This document shows positions 47,161 to 54,324 of a stretch of 54,324 nt of DNA, one piece after another. This stretch comes from Nannocystis pusilla. GTDB taxonomy: Bacteria > Myxococcota_A > Polyangia > Nannocystales > Nannocystaceae. Within the stretch, counting starts at the first letter, position 1. Each line of letters begins with the position of its first letter. The notes below the pieces were generated by a model that was not told where the DNA came from, did not search any database, and was given only the letters and a program-made list of their open reading frames with translations. A program made the translations under genes and the position numbers. The DNA is taken from positions 1 through 54,324 of the forward strand of contig NZ_JAIRAU010000060.1 of the NCBI RefSeq assembly GCF_020073745.1. The letters run 5' to 3'.

Positions 47161-47177
47161 CCGGGGCATGACCCCGG
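47161..47177 (+). terminator. hairpin after the response regulator
   Basis: CCGGGG-CATGA-CCCCGG, a 6-bp stem 9 nt after the stop codon, with a CATG in the loop; no T-run. It may be a single decayed palindromic unit acting as terminator. Confidence 0.4.
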
Positions 47178-47369
47178 ATCTTGAATCAGACTGGCCGCCT
47201 CGCGCGATCTGGATCGCTCCCAGGTCGATGCGTGGCGGCTTTGCCGTGTTCGCATAAGCCCACGACGCGGCGAAGAAGATGCGCACTCGCGGGGACGTGA
47301 CAGAGTCTCGGCGAGATGGGCCGGACGAGTGCGAGTGAAGATGCCGCCCCGATGGGGGCCGGAGGGAGC

Positions 47370-50123
47370 ATGGAGAAGCTCAACAGTGTCTACGAGCCGC
47401 AGGCCGTCGAGGCCCGGCTCTACTCGTGGTGGCGCGACGCCGGGAACTTCAAGCCGGCGCCCGGCGCCGACCGGCCGACCTACACCGTGGTGCTGCCGCC
47501 GCCGAACGTCACCGGTCGCCTGCACATGGGCCACGCGCTCACGGCGACGATCGAGGACACCCTGGTCCGCTGGCGCCGCATGTGCGGCGACGCGGCGCTG
47601 TGGCTGCCCGGCACCGACCACGCGGGGATCTCGACGCAGGTCATGGTCGAGCGCCAGCTCGTCAAGGAGGGCACCAGCCGCGAGCAGGTCGGGCGCGAGG
47701 AGTTCGTGCGCCGCGCGTGGGAGTGGACCCGCGAGCACGGCGGCATCATCGACCGCCAGCACGAGGCGCTCGGCGCCTCGCTCGACTGGACGCGCTACCG
47801 CTTCACCCTCGACCCGATCTCCTCGCGGGCCGTGCGAGAGGCGTTCGTCCGCCTCTACGAGGACGGCCTCGTCTACCGCGCGTTCCGCCTGATCAACTGG
47901 GACCACGCCAGCCAGACCGCGCTCAGTGACCTCGAGGTCGAGCACCGCGAGTCCGACGGCTCGCTGTGGCACCTCGCGTACCCGGTCGAGGACTCGAGCG
48001 ACGTCCTGGTGGTCGCTACCACCCGCCCCGAGACGATGCTCGGCGACACCGCGGTCGCGGTGCACCCGGACGACCCGCGCTACAAGCACCTGATCGGCCG
48101 GCGGGTGATCCTGCCGCTGACCGGTCGCAAGGTGCCGATCGTCGCCGACCCGATCCTCGTCGACATGAACTTCGGGACAGGCGCGGTCAAGGTCACGCCG
48201 GCCCACGACTTCAACGACTTCGAGGTCGGCAAGCGCCACGACCTCGAGCTCGTGGTCGTGATCGACAGGCGCGGCCGGCTCAATGAGAACGTGCCCGAGC
48301 GGTTCCGCGGCCTGACCGTGGCCGAGGGCCGCGAGGCGGTGGTCGCCGCGCTCGCCGAGGCGGGCGCGCTGATCAAGGTCGAGCCGCACAAGCTCAACCT
48401 CGGCTACTCGCAGCGCACCGGCGTGGTGTGCGAGCCGCTGCCCTCGGACCAGTGGTTCGTGCGCACTGGGCCGCTGGCCGAGCCGACGATCGAGGCGGTC
48501 CGCAGCGGCCGCACCAAGATCCTGCCCGAGCACCGCGAGGGCGACTACTTCCGCTGGATGGAGAACATCCACGACTGGTGCATCTCGCGTCAGCTGTGGT
48601 GGGGCCACCGGATCCCCGCGTGGCACTGCGCCGCGTGCAGCAAGATCACCGTCGGTCGTGAAGACCCGAGCGCCTGCGCCCACTGCGGCTCGACGGCGAT
48701 CGAGCAGGACCCGGACGTCCTCGACACGTGGTTCTCGTCCGGGCTGTGGCCGCTGACCTGCCTCGGCTGGCCGGAGCAGAGCGCCGACCTGCAGCGCTTC
48801 TACCCGACGGCGCTCATGGAGACCGGCTGGGACATCCTGTTCTTCTGGGTCGCGCGCATGATGATGTTCGGCATGTACTTCGGCGGGGACGTGCCGTTCC
48901 GCAACGTGTTCCTCCACAGCATGGTGCTGGGCGAGGACGGGCGGAAGATGGCGAAGATGCGCGGCAACGTCGTCGACCCGATGGAGATCATCGAGAAGTA
49001 CGGCGCCGACAGCCTGCGCTTCTACCTGTCGACGATGGCCGGCCAGGACCAGGGCATCATCTTCAGCCGCGCGCGCGTCGAGGGCTATCGCAACTTCTGC
49101 AACAAGCTGTGGAACGCGGCCCGCTTCGCGCTGATGAACCTCGAGGACTTCGGCCCCGCCGAGCTCGCGGCCTACCGCGCGCAGGTGATCGAGAAGGCCG
49201 ACGTCGGACCGCTGGCGATCGCCGACCGCTGGATCCTCGCGCGCGCGCTCGAGACCGCGATCGCCGTCGACGAGCTGTTCTCGCAGTACCGCCTCGACCT
49301 CGCGGCCCACGCGGTCTACCAGTTCGTGTGGTACGAGCTGTGCGACTGGTACCTCGAGCTGGCCAAGAGCAACCTCCGCGAGGGGGCGCCGCCGGCCGAT
49401 CGCCGGGCCACGCAGGGCACGCTGGCGACGGTGTTCGACCTGGTGATGCGGGTGCTGCACCCGATCGTCCCGTTCATCACCGAGGAGATCTGGCAGCGCC
49501 TGCCGCGTCCGGCGGGCGCGCCGGCGAGCCTGATGCTGGCGCCGTTCCCCCGCCCGCGCGTGCGTGACGGCGAGAAGGTGCTCGAGCTCGACGGCCCGGT
49601 CGCGCGCGTCGGGGCGATCCTCGCCGAGGAGGGCACGCTCCGCGCCCGCGAAGACATGACGGCGCTGGTCGAGCTGACGACCGCGGCCCGCAGCCTCAAG
49701 GCCGAGTTCAAGCTCCCGCCGGGCAAGCGCGTCGAGGTGCTGGTCCGCAGCGACGACCCGGAGGTGCGGGCCCGCATCGCCCGCCTGCACCCGCTGGTGG
49801 TCCACCTGGCCAAGCTGCAGCAGCTCCGTCTGATGGAGCCGCACGAGGTCGCGCCGAAAGAGGCCGCGACAGAGGTGGTGCGCGGCGGCGAGGTGATCCT
49901 GCCGCTCGCCGGTCTGGTCGACTTCGCGGCCGAGCGCACGCGCCTGTCCAGGGACCTGGAGAAGGCGCGCAAGGAGGCCGACGGCCTGACGGCGAAGCTG
50001 CAGAACCCGGGCTTCCGCGCCAAGGCGCCGCCCGAGGTGATCGCCAAGGGCGAGGCGCGTCTGGTCGAGCTGGGCGGCGATCTCGAGCGCCTGCAGGCGA
50101 CCCTGGCCCGCCTCGGCGGCTGA
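47370..50123 (+). CDS. valS: valyl-tRNA synthetase
   Basis: A 917-residue class I synthetase charging tRNA-Val, with an editing domain. The HIGH motif is H52-M-G-H55 in PPPNVTGRLHMGHAL. The KMSKS-type motif reads K526-M-A-K-M, so its two serines are Ala and Met. The CP1 editing domain contains TTRPETMLGDTAVAVHP, and a zinc-type CAACSK ... CAHCGS pair lies near 430. The C-terminal ~65 residues form the coiled-coil tRNA-binding arm (RLSRDLEKARKEADGL). The ATG at 47370 is chosen because GGAGG (47361-47365) lies 4 nt upstream; earlier in-frame ATGs at 47316 and 47352 lack this. Confidence 0.96.
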   Translation: MEKLNSVYEPQAVEARLYSWWRDAGNFKPAPGADRPTYTVVLPPPNVTGRLHMGHALTATIEDTLVRWRRMCGDAALWLPGTDHAGISTQVMVERQLVKEGTSREQVGREEFVRRAWEWTREHGGIIDRQHEALGASLDWTRYRFTLDPISSRAVREAFVRLYEDGLVYRAFRLINWDHASQTALSDLEVEHRESDGSLWHLAYPVEDSSDVLVVATTRPETMLGDTAVAVHPDDPRYKHLIGRRVILPLTGRKVPIVADPILVDMNFGTGAVKVTPAHDFNDFEVGKRHDLELVVVIDRRGRLNENVPERFRGLTVAEGREAVVAALAEAGALIKVEPHKLNLGYSQRTGVVCEPLPSDQWFVRTGPLAEPTIEAVRSGRTKILPEHREGDYFRWMENIHDWCISRQLWWGHRIPAWHCAACSKITVGREDPSACAHCGSTAIEQDPDVLDTWFSSGLWPLTCLGWPEQSADLQRFYPTALMETGWDILFFWVARMMMFGMYFGGDVPFRNVFLHSMVLGEDGRKMAKMRGNVVDPMEIIEKYGADSLRFYLSTMAGQDQGIIFSRARVEGYRNFCNKLWNAARFALMNLEDFGPAELAAYRAQVIEKADVGPLAIADRWILARALETAIAVDELFSQYRLDLAAHAVYQFVWYELCDWYLELAKSNLREGAPPADRRATQGTLATVFDLVMRVLHPIVPFITEEIWQRLPRPAGAPASLMLAPFPRPRVRDGEKVLELDGPVARVGAILAEEGTLRAREDMTALVELTTAARSLKAEFKLPPGKRVEVLVRSDDPEVRARIARLHPLVVHLAKLQQLRLMEPHEVAPKEAATEVVRGGEVILPLAGLVDFAAERTRLSRDLEKARKEADGLTAKLQNPGFRAKAPPEVIAKGEARLVELGGDLERLQATLARLGG

Positions 50124-50138
50124 CGATGTGCAGCCCTA

Positions 50139-50162
50139 CCGGCAGGCTGCTATGCCTGCCGG
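50139..50162 (+). terminator. hairpin after valS
   Basis: CCGGCAGG (50139-50146), loop of 8, CCTGCCGG (50155-50162). It lies 15 nt past the valS stop and just before the small lipopeptide gene; an alternative start of that gene is in the loop. Confidence 0.5.
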
Positions 50163-50163
50163 C

Positions 50164-50268
50164 ATGGCTTACTCGAGATTTGGCGTATCAATCTTTCTTA
50201 TGTGCGTGCTCTCGGCCTGTTCCGACGACCAGGCCGGCGAGACCGGCATGTTCGACGCCGCGGCATGA
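50164..50268 (+). CDS. 34-residue lipopeptide
   Basis: A very small gene too short for usual callers. M-A-Y-S-R, a hydrophobic stretch GVSIFLMCVL and lipobox L-S-A-C (Cys19) form a complete lipoprotein signal. The mature peptide would be only about 16 residues, acidic (CSDDQAGETG...). The base composition is lower in GC than its surroundings near 50170-50205. ATG 50164 is used; an in-frame ATG at 50152 in the valS hairpin loop would add four residues. The role is unknown; similarly small entericidin-type lipopeptides exist. It is followed by a seven-unit palindromic array. Confidence 0.5.
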   Translation: MAYSRFGVSIFLMCVLSACSDDQAGETGMFDAAA

Positions 50269-50282
50269 GGCCTGACGCATCA

Positions 50283-50376
50283 GAACATGTCTGGAGGGGC
50301 ATGTCCAAGAGGACATGGCGCCAAGGACATGATCGAGACGACATGCGCGAGCGCGCATGTCGCTTCAAGCATGTCA
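50283..50376. repeat. 14-bp palindromic-unit array, 7 units, convergent gap
   Basis: This is the cleanest array. CATG cores have their A at 50287, 50301, 50315, 50329, 50343, 50357 and 50371, all exactly 14 bp apart and all seven with a perfect CATG centre. It fills the gap between the lipopeptide and the convergent WD40 kinase gene and touches the kinase stop codon. Confidence 0.9.
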
Positions 50377-53300
50377 TTCCTCGGGCGCGCAGCCGACCTC
50401 GGCCGGCGGCAAGTCGTCGGCGTCGGCGCGCGCGGCGATGAACTCGCGCAGGCTGTCGGCGTCGGTCGGGAGGGTGTCGCGCCAGCGGATCACGCGGCCG
50501 TCGACGCCGACGGCGATGACGCTGCGGCCGTCACTCTCGATCGTGGCGGCGGACACCTCGTCGAGCCCGCGCAGGCGGCGGAAGTCGCGGCGGGCGGCCA
50601 GCGGATCGGGCTCGTCGCCGATGTCCCACAAGACGAGGTCACCGCTGGTGAGGGCGACGGCGATCCGGCTGCCGTCGTGCGAGATGGCGGCGATCCGCTC
50701 GACGAGATCGGGCGGGGCGAGCTGAATGCGCAGCTCGTGGCTGACGCGGTCGAACACGCGCAGGATGTTGTCGCGGCTGACGGTGAGGATCCACCGGCCG
50801 TCGCCCGACACGCCGAGCTCGCCGACCTGCAAGCGATGGCCGCGGAGCTCGCCGAGCCGGCGGCCGTCGAGATCGACGTGCTCGACGTGATCCTCGGCGG
50901 CGAACACGAGCTCACGCGTGCCCGGGATCCCGCGGAGGGCGGCGATCCGCTGGCGCACGCGCAACAGCTCGCGCAAGCCCGGGGCCCCGGGATCGTGGCG
51001 CAGCAGCTGACCTTGCGGACCGCCGAGCAGGAACGCCTCCTCTCCGCGGAAGAACAGCGTCGGCGGGCCGCCGTCGACCCGCTCGAGCGCGCGAACGGGC
51101 TCGGAGGCCGTGAGGTCGACCAGCAGCAGCCGGCCGTCCTCGCACGCGACGCTGAAGCGCGGGCGCGACGGATCGACGCCGGCGCGAAAACCATCGCAGC
51201 CGGCGCCCAGCTGGGTGCGGACGACGACGGCGCCGTCGGGGAGCGAGAGCCCGAGCAACTCACCGCCGGTGTCGAGGACGAGCGCGTGGCGGCCGTCCTC
51301 GGCCAGCGCGACCCGCTGGACCGGTCGCGGCGTGGGGATCGCGGCGATCGATCGCATGCTCGCGGTGTCGAGGACGTGGATCGCCGTCGCACCGCCCAGG
51401 ACGAGCCGCGTGGCCGCCGGGGCCATGGCGATCGCGCCGCGCCCCACCGGCTCGGGCGCGACCCACTGCTCCCGGGCGAACGTAGAGGCCGGCCACACGA
51501 ACACGCGCGGGTCGTTGCCGACGGCGGCGACCCACCGACCGTCCGGCGAGAACTGGGCGTCGAGCATGTGCGCGGGCACGGCGAGCGGATAGGCGGTGTC
51601 GGTGGCGAAGTCCCAGATCCCGACGCGCGAGTCGCCGCCGACCGAGGCGACCTTGCTGCCGTCGGGCGAGAACGCGGCGCGGCGGACGTAGCCCTCGTTC
51701 GGGGTGAGCAGCAGGCCGCGATCGGCGACGAGGTCGTAGTGGCGCAGGTAGAAGATCGTGGCCGGCGCGAGCAATTGATCGGAGGCGGGCGAGAACCGGA
51801 TCTCGCGCAACGAACCCACTTGTGACTGGCCGGCAGGCAGCGTCCACCGCAGCAGCCTGCCGGAGCCGCTGCGCGTGTCGTGCAGCCACACGCCGCCGTC
51901 GGCGACGGTGCCGGCGAACCACCGCCCGTCGGGCGAGACGCCGCCGGCCTGCGTCAGGACGACGTCGTCGCCGGGGTCGACGACGGTGCGCGCGCCGCTG
52001 ACGAGGTCGTGGAGGTAGGCGCGGTTGCGGTCGACGTCGATGCAGCCGATCTGGCGCGCGGTCCACGGGACGGTGTTGGCGAAGCAGCGGTCGATGACTT
52101 CGCCGGCGCCGGTGTCGAGGTCCCAGCGGCGCACGGCCAGCGCGTCGTCGGCGGTGTAGAGGGTGCGCCCGTCGGGCCCGAAGACGACGTTGCGGACGCC
52201 GTCGGTGTGGCCGATGAGCACCTGCGCTTCGCCGCTGTCGAGGTCCCACACGCGCACGCTGTGGTCGCGGCTGGTGGTCGCGACCCTGCGTCCGTCGGGC
52301 GAGAAGGCGGCGCGCCAGACGTCGCTGGTGTGGCCGCGGAAGACGCGAGATGTCCAGGAGGACATGTCCCAGACGCGCAGGGTGCAGTCGTCGCTGGTGG
52401 TGGCGAGGCGGCCGCTGTCGGGCGAGAAGGCGACGCGGCTGATGGCCGCCCGGTGGCCGCGGAGGACCCGCGGCAGGCCGCGCGCGTCGAGGTCGGCGGC
52501 CAGCTGCCGCGTGCGCCGCCAGTCGGCCGCGGGCGACAGCCCGTCGAGCAGCCGCAGGGCCTCGATCGGGTCGCTGTCGAGGACGAGGCGAGCTTGCTCG
52601 AAGGACAGGTTGTCGGCGCGCCGCTCGGCCTCGACCTGGGCGGCCTGGGCCCGCCGCTCGGCGTCCTCGGCGAGGTCGCGCGCGCTCTCGGCGAGGTCGC
52701 GCTGCTCGCGGACCTGGGCGAAGCTCAGGGCGGTGACGCCGACGATGAGGAGCACGCTGACGGCCGCCAGGCCGAGCACGGCGCGGTGACGGCGGACGAA
52801 CCGGCGCACCCGCTCCCACGCGGTGTAGCGGTGAGCGCCGACGATCTGGCCGGTCTGGAACCGCCGCAGGTCGTCGGCGAACTCCTTGGCGCTGGGGTAG
52901 CGGCGCCTGCGGTCGCGCGCCATCGCCTTGTCGACGATCGCCACCAGCTCCTCCGGCGCGTCGGGCTCGCGGCTGCGCAAAGGGACAGGTGACTCGAAGG
53001 CGGTCTTGTAGATCATCTCCATCGCGTTGCCGGCGTCGTACGGCAGGTGACCGGAGAGGAGGTGGTAGAGGATCGCCCCGAGCGCGTAGACGTCGGTGCC
53101 GGTGTCGACCTCGGCGCCCTCGGCCTGCTCGGGCGACATGTACCCGGGCGTGCCGACGACGGCGCCGACGAAGGTGAGGTCCTTGCCGGGCGCGGCGGAA
53201 TTGATGGGCCCGGCCGGCGCGAGCTCGGCGACGTCGAGCTCCTTGGCGAGGCCCCAGTCGATGACGACGGTCTCGCCGAAGGCGCCGACGAGCACGTTGT

Positions 53301-53856
53301 GCGGCTTGAGGTCGCGGTGGATGATGCGCTGGCTGTGCGCGTAGGCGACGGTCTCGGCGATCGCCAGCACGTGCGGCAGGAGGGCCAGGCGCGCGCCCAG
53401 GGTCCGCGCCTCGGCGAGGACCTTGTCGAAGGAGCGGCCGGAGACCAGCTTCATGGCGAAGAACGGCTCGCCGGTGGGCCAGCGACCGGCGGCGTAGACC
53501 GGGACGACGCCCGGGTGCTGCAGGCGCGCGGTGAGCAGGACCTCGCGGACGAACCGCTCCTCGTCGACCGGGCGGCCGTGGACGAGCAGCTCCTTGAGCG
53601 CGACCGGCCGATCGAGGCTGGGGTCGTGCGCGCGCAAGATCCGGCCGATGCCGCCCTGCGCGAACGGACCGGCGATCACGTAGGTGCTGCGATCGATCTG
53701 CGGCAGGCGGCTGGTCGCGGGCGAGGGCGTCGCCGGCGGCGGCGGCGCTTCGGAGGGCGGGATCGTGACGACCTCGTCGTCGACCGACGGCGTGGCGACG
53801 AGCGTGGGCAACGCTGCGCTCGCGGGCAGCGTCTCGTGGGGACGCTCGGGGCTCAT
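50374..53856 (-). CDS. Ser/Thr protein kinase with WD40 repeats
   Basis: A 1160-residue protein. A Pro-rich leader (1-~55) precedes a kinase domain (about 60-345) with GPFAQGGIGRIL, VALKE, HRDLKPHN and D-W-G-L-A in place of DFG, as in many bacterial WD40/sensor kinases. A membrane helix lies near 355-378, then a Glu/Arg/Ala coiled coil. About 700 residues of beta-propeller follow, the best WD repeats being LRGHRAAISRVAFSPDSGRLA ... LRVWD and FRGHTSDVWRAAFSPDG ... VRVWD. It is probably a membrane-anchored scaffold with an extracytoplasmic propeller. The ATG overlaps the cdd stop by 4 bp. A palindromic pair (52350/52364) lies in one WD repeat. Confidence 0.9.
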   Translation of the reverse strand: MSPERPHETLPASAALPTLVATPSVDDEVVTIPPSEAPPPPATPSPATSRLPQIDRSTYVIAGPFAQGGIGRILRAHDPSLDRPVALKELLVHGRPVDEERFVREVLLTARLQHPGVVPVYAAGRWPTGEPFFAMKLVSGRSFDKVLAEARTLGARLALLPHVLAIAETVAYAHSQRIIHRDLKPHNVLVGAFGETVVIDWGLAKELDVAELAPAGPINSAAPGKDLTFVGAVVGTPGYMSPEQAEGAEVDTGTDVYALGAILYHLLSGHLPYDAGNAMEMIYKTAFESPVPLRSREPDAPEELVAIVDKAMARDRRRRYPSAKEFADDLRRFQTGQIVGAHRYTAWERVRRFVRRHRAVLGLAAVSVLLIVGVTALSFAQVREQRDLAESARDLAEDAERRAQAAQVEAERRADNLSFEQARLVLDSDPIEALRLLDGLSPAADWRRTRQLAADLDARGLPRVLRGHRAAISRVAFSPDSGRLATTSDDCTLRVWDMSSWTSRVFRGHTSDVWRAAFSPDGRRVATTSRDHSVRVWDLDSGEAQVLIGHTDGVRNVVFGPDGRTLYTADDALAVRRWDLDTGAGEVIDRCFANTVPWTARQIGCIDVDRNRAYLHDLVSGARTVVDPGDDVVLTQAGGVSPDGRWFAGTVADGGVWLHDTRSGSGRLLRWTLPAGQSQVGSLREIRFSPASDQLLAPATIFYLRHYDLVADRGLLLTPNEGYVRRAAFSPDGSKVASVGGDSRVGIWDFATDTAYPLAVPAHMLDAQFSPDGRWVAAVGNDPRVFVWPASTFAREQWVAPEPVGRGAIAMAPAATRLVLGGATAIHVLDTASMRSIAAIPTPRPVQRVALAEDGRHALVLDTGGELLGLSLPDGAVVVRTQLGAGCDGFRAGVDPSRPRFSVACEDGRLLLVDLTASEPVRALERVDGGPPTLFFRGEEAFLLGGPQGQLLRHDPGAPGLRELLRVRQRIAALRGIPGTRELVFAAEDHVEHVDLDGRRLGELRGHRLQVGELGVSGDGRWILTVSRDNILRVFDRVSHELRIQLAPPDLVERIAAISHDGSRIAVALTSGDLVLWDIGDEPDPLAARRDFRRLRGLDEVSAATIESDGRSVIAVGVDGRVIRWRDTLPTDADSLREFIAARADADDLPPAEVGCAPEE

Positions 53857-54272
53857 GGTTCGCGCGGCGCGAGGAAGCTGGCGTCGAACGCGAAGGGCAG
53901 CAGGTCGCGGACGCGCGTCCGGAGCTCGGCACCGCCGGTGGTGACGAGCACGAGGTCGGCTTCGGCGGCGAACTCGAACAAGATCTGGCGACAGGCGCCG
54001 CACGGTGCGGCGGGTCGGTCGGCGCCGGTGACGACGGCGATCGACTCGATGGCGTCGGCGCCGTGGGTCAGGGCGTAGAAGAGCGCGACCCGCTCGGCGC
54101 ACAGCCCGAGGGTGTAGCTGGCGTTCTCGACGTTGGCGCCGGTCCAGATCCGGCCGCTCCGGTCGCGCAGGGCGCAGCCGACGGCGAAGCCGCTGTACGG
54201 ACAGCGGGCGGCGCCGCGGACCTCGGCGGCGGCGGCGACGAGCGCCACTTCTTGTGGATCAGGCGCCGTCAT
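53853..54272 (-). CDS. cdd: cytidine deaminase
   Basis: A 139-residue tetrameric-type zinc enzyme that deaminates cytidine and deoxycytidine to the uridines for pyrimidine salvage. Visible residues are PYSGFAVG near 25-32, substrate-binding N-V-E-N near 48-51, catalytic C-A-E in GLCAERVAL, and PCGACRQ with the other two zinc cysteines. The start overlaps the end of the upstream gene by 14 bp and the stop overlaps the kinase start (ATGA), so three genes are tightly coupled. Confidence 0.96.
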   Translation of the reverse strand: MTAPDPQEVALVAAAAEVRGAARCPYSGFAVGCALRDRSGRIWTGANVENASYTLGLCAERVALFYALTHGADAIESIAVVTGADRPAAPCGACRQILFEFAAEADLVLVTTGGAELRTRVRDLLPFAFDASFLAPREP

Positions 54273-54324
54273 CCATCACGTCTTCGATCTCTTCGATCTC
54301 TTCGACGAGCTCGGGCTCGGCCTT
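54259..54324 (-). CDS. C-terminal end of an acidic protein (partial)
   Basis: On the minus strand the window edge reads into an open frame that ends with a Glu/Asp-rich tail (PELVEEIEEIEDVMDDGA) and a TGA at 54259-54261. It overlaps the cdd start by 14 bp. The rest lies outside the window, so its identity is unknown; the repeat E-E-I comes from a 9-bp tandem in the DNA (TCTTCGATC). Confidence 0.6.
   Translation of the reverse strand, partial: KAEPELVEEIEEIEDVMDDGA

Noticed and set aside
50283..50376. Seven-unit array considered as a CRISPR array
   Set aside because: The unit plus spacer is only 14 bp, there are no unique spacers of 25-40 bp, and no cas genes are nearby.
54270..54310. 9-bp tandem TCTTCGATC at the right edge considered as a regulatory repeat
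   Set aside because: It lies in an open frame and encodes an acidic E-E-I tail of the partial gene.

Overview
This is a very GC-rich, gene-dense chromosomal segment that reads like a myxobacterium. The reasons are two PEGA/proline-rich or WD40-fused Ser/Thr kinases plus a double-kinase protein, DUF4388 and receiver proteins, an FHA-GGDEF protein, and large Cys/Thr-rich lipoproteins with beta-helix bodies. A Nannocystaceae-like host is my guess; no rRNA, tRNA, phage, insertion sequence or CRISPR was seen.

Layout. 1-5.2 kb: lipoyl synthase, a glutathione S-transferase, a DsbA/FrnE protein, a C4orf33-type UPF0462 protein and a rhomboid-like membrane protein. 5.2-10.1 kb: a tight minus-strand operon mutL-miaA-accA, continuing into the rhomboid-like gene. 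10.2-18.2 kb: half-size GDT1, FHA-GGDEF, a penicillin-binding protein, a TPR/outer-membrane protein, a degraded ANL ligase, glutathione peroxidase, a small HD alarmone-hydrolase-like protein and a DUF4388 protein. 18.5-26.2 kb: a beta-helix lipoprotein, a receiver with Glu at the phospho-site, a receiver-DUF4388 protein and a divergent double-kinase gene. 26.2-34.9 kb: five tandem paralogous Cys-rich/beta-helix lipoproteins. 35-41 kb: a membrane protein, yacG, ffh, a von Willebrand A (VWA) protein and two small hypotheticals. 41.5-54.3 kb: a PEGA kinase, a pilin-like protein, a methyltransferase, a response regulator, valS, a 34-residue lipopeptide, a WD40 kinase, cdd and the end of one further gene.

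The most unusual signal is not a gene. A degenerate 10-bp palindrome (best form GGACATGTCC) recurs at an exact 14-bp period in arrays of 2-7 units. I located about sixty intergenic units in twelve arrays, plus pairs inside coding regions. Nine of the ten gaps between convergent genes contain an array. Because each unit is self-complementary, any two neighbours can fold into a stem with a 4-nt loop on either strand, so bidirectional transcription termination is a natural hypothesis. The same units have entered coding DNA, most visibly the greatly expanded MutL linker, where they appear as HVS and DMS tripeptides.

Several genes (the penicillin-binding protein, mutL, three of the tandem lipoproteins and a membrane protein) also have promoter-like hexamers ending only 6-10 nt before the start codon. 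This suggests leaderless or near-leaderless transcripts. Coordinates and starts were read by eye; family assignments rest on motifs and remembered family sequences, not on database searches.
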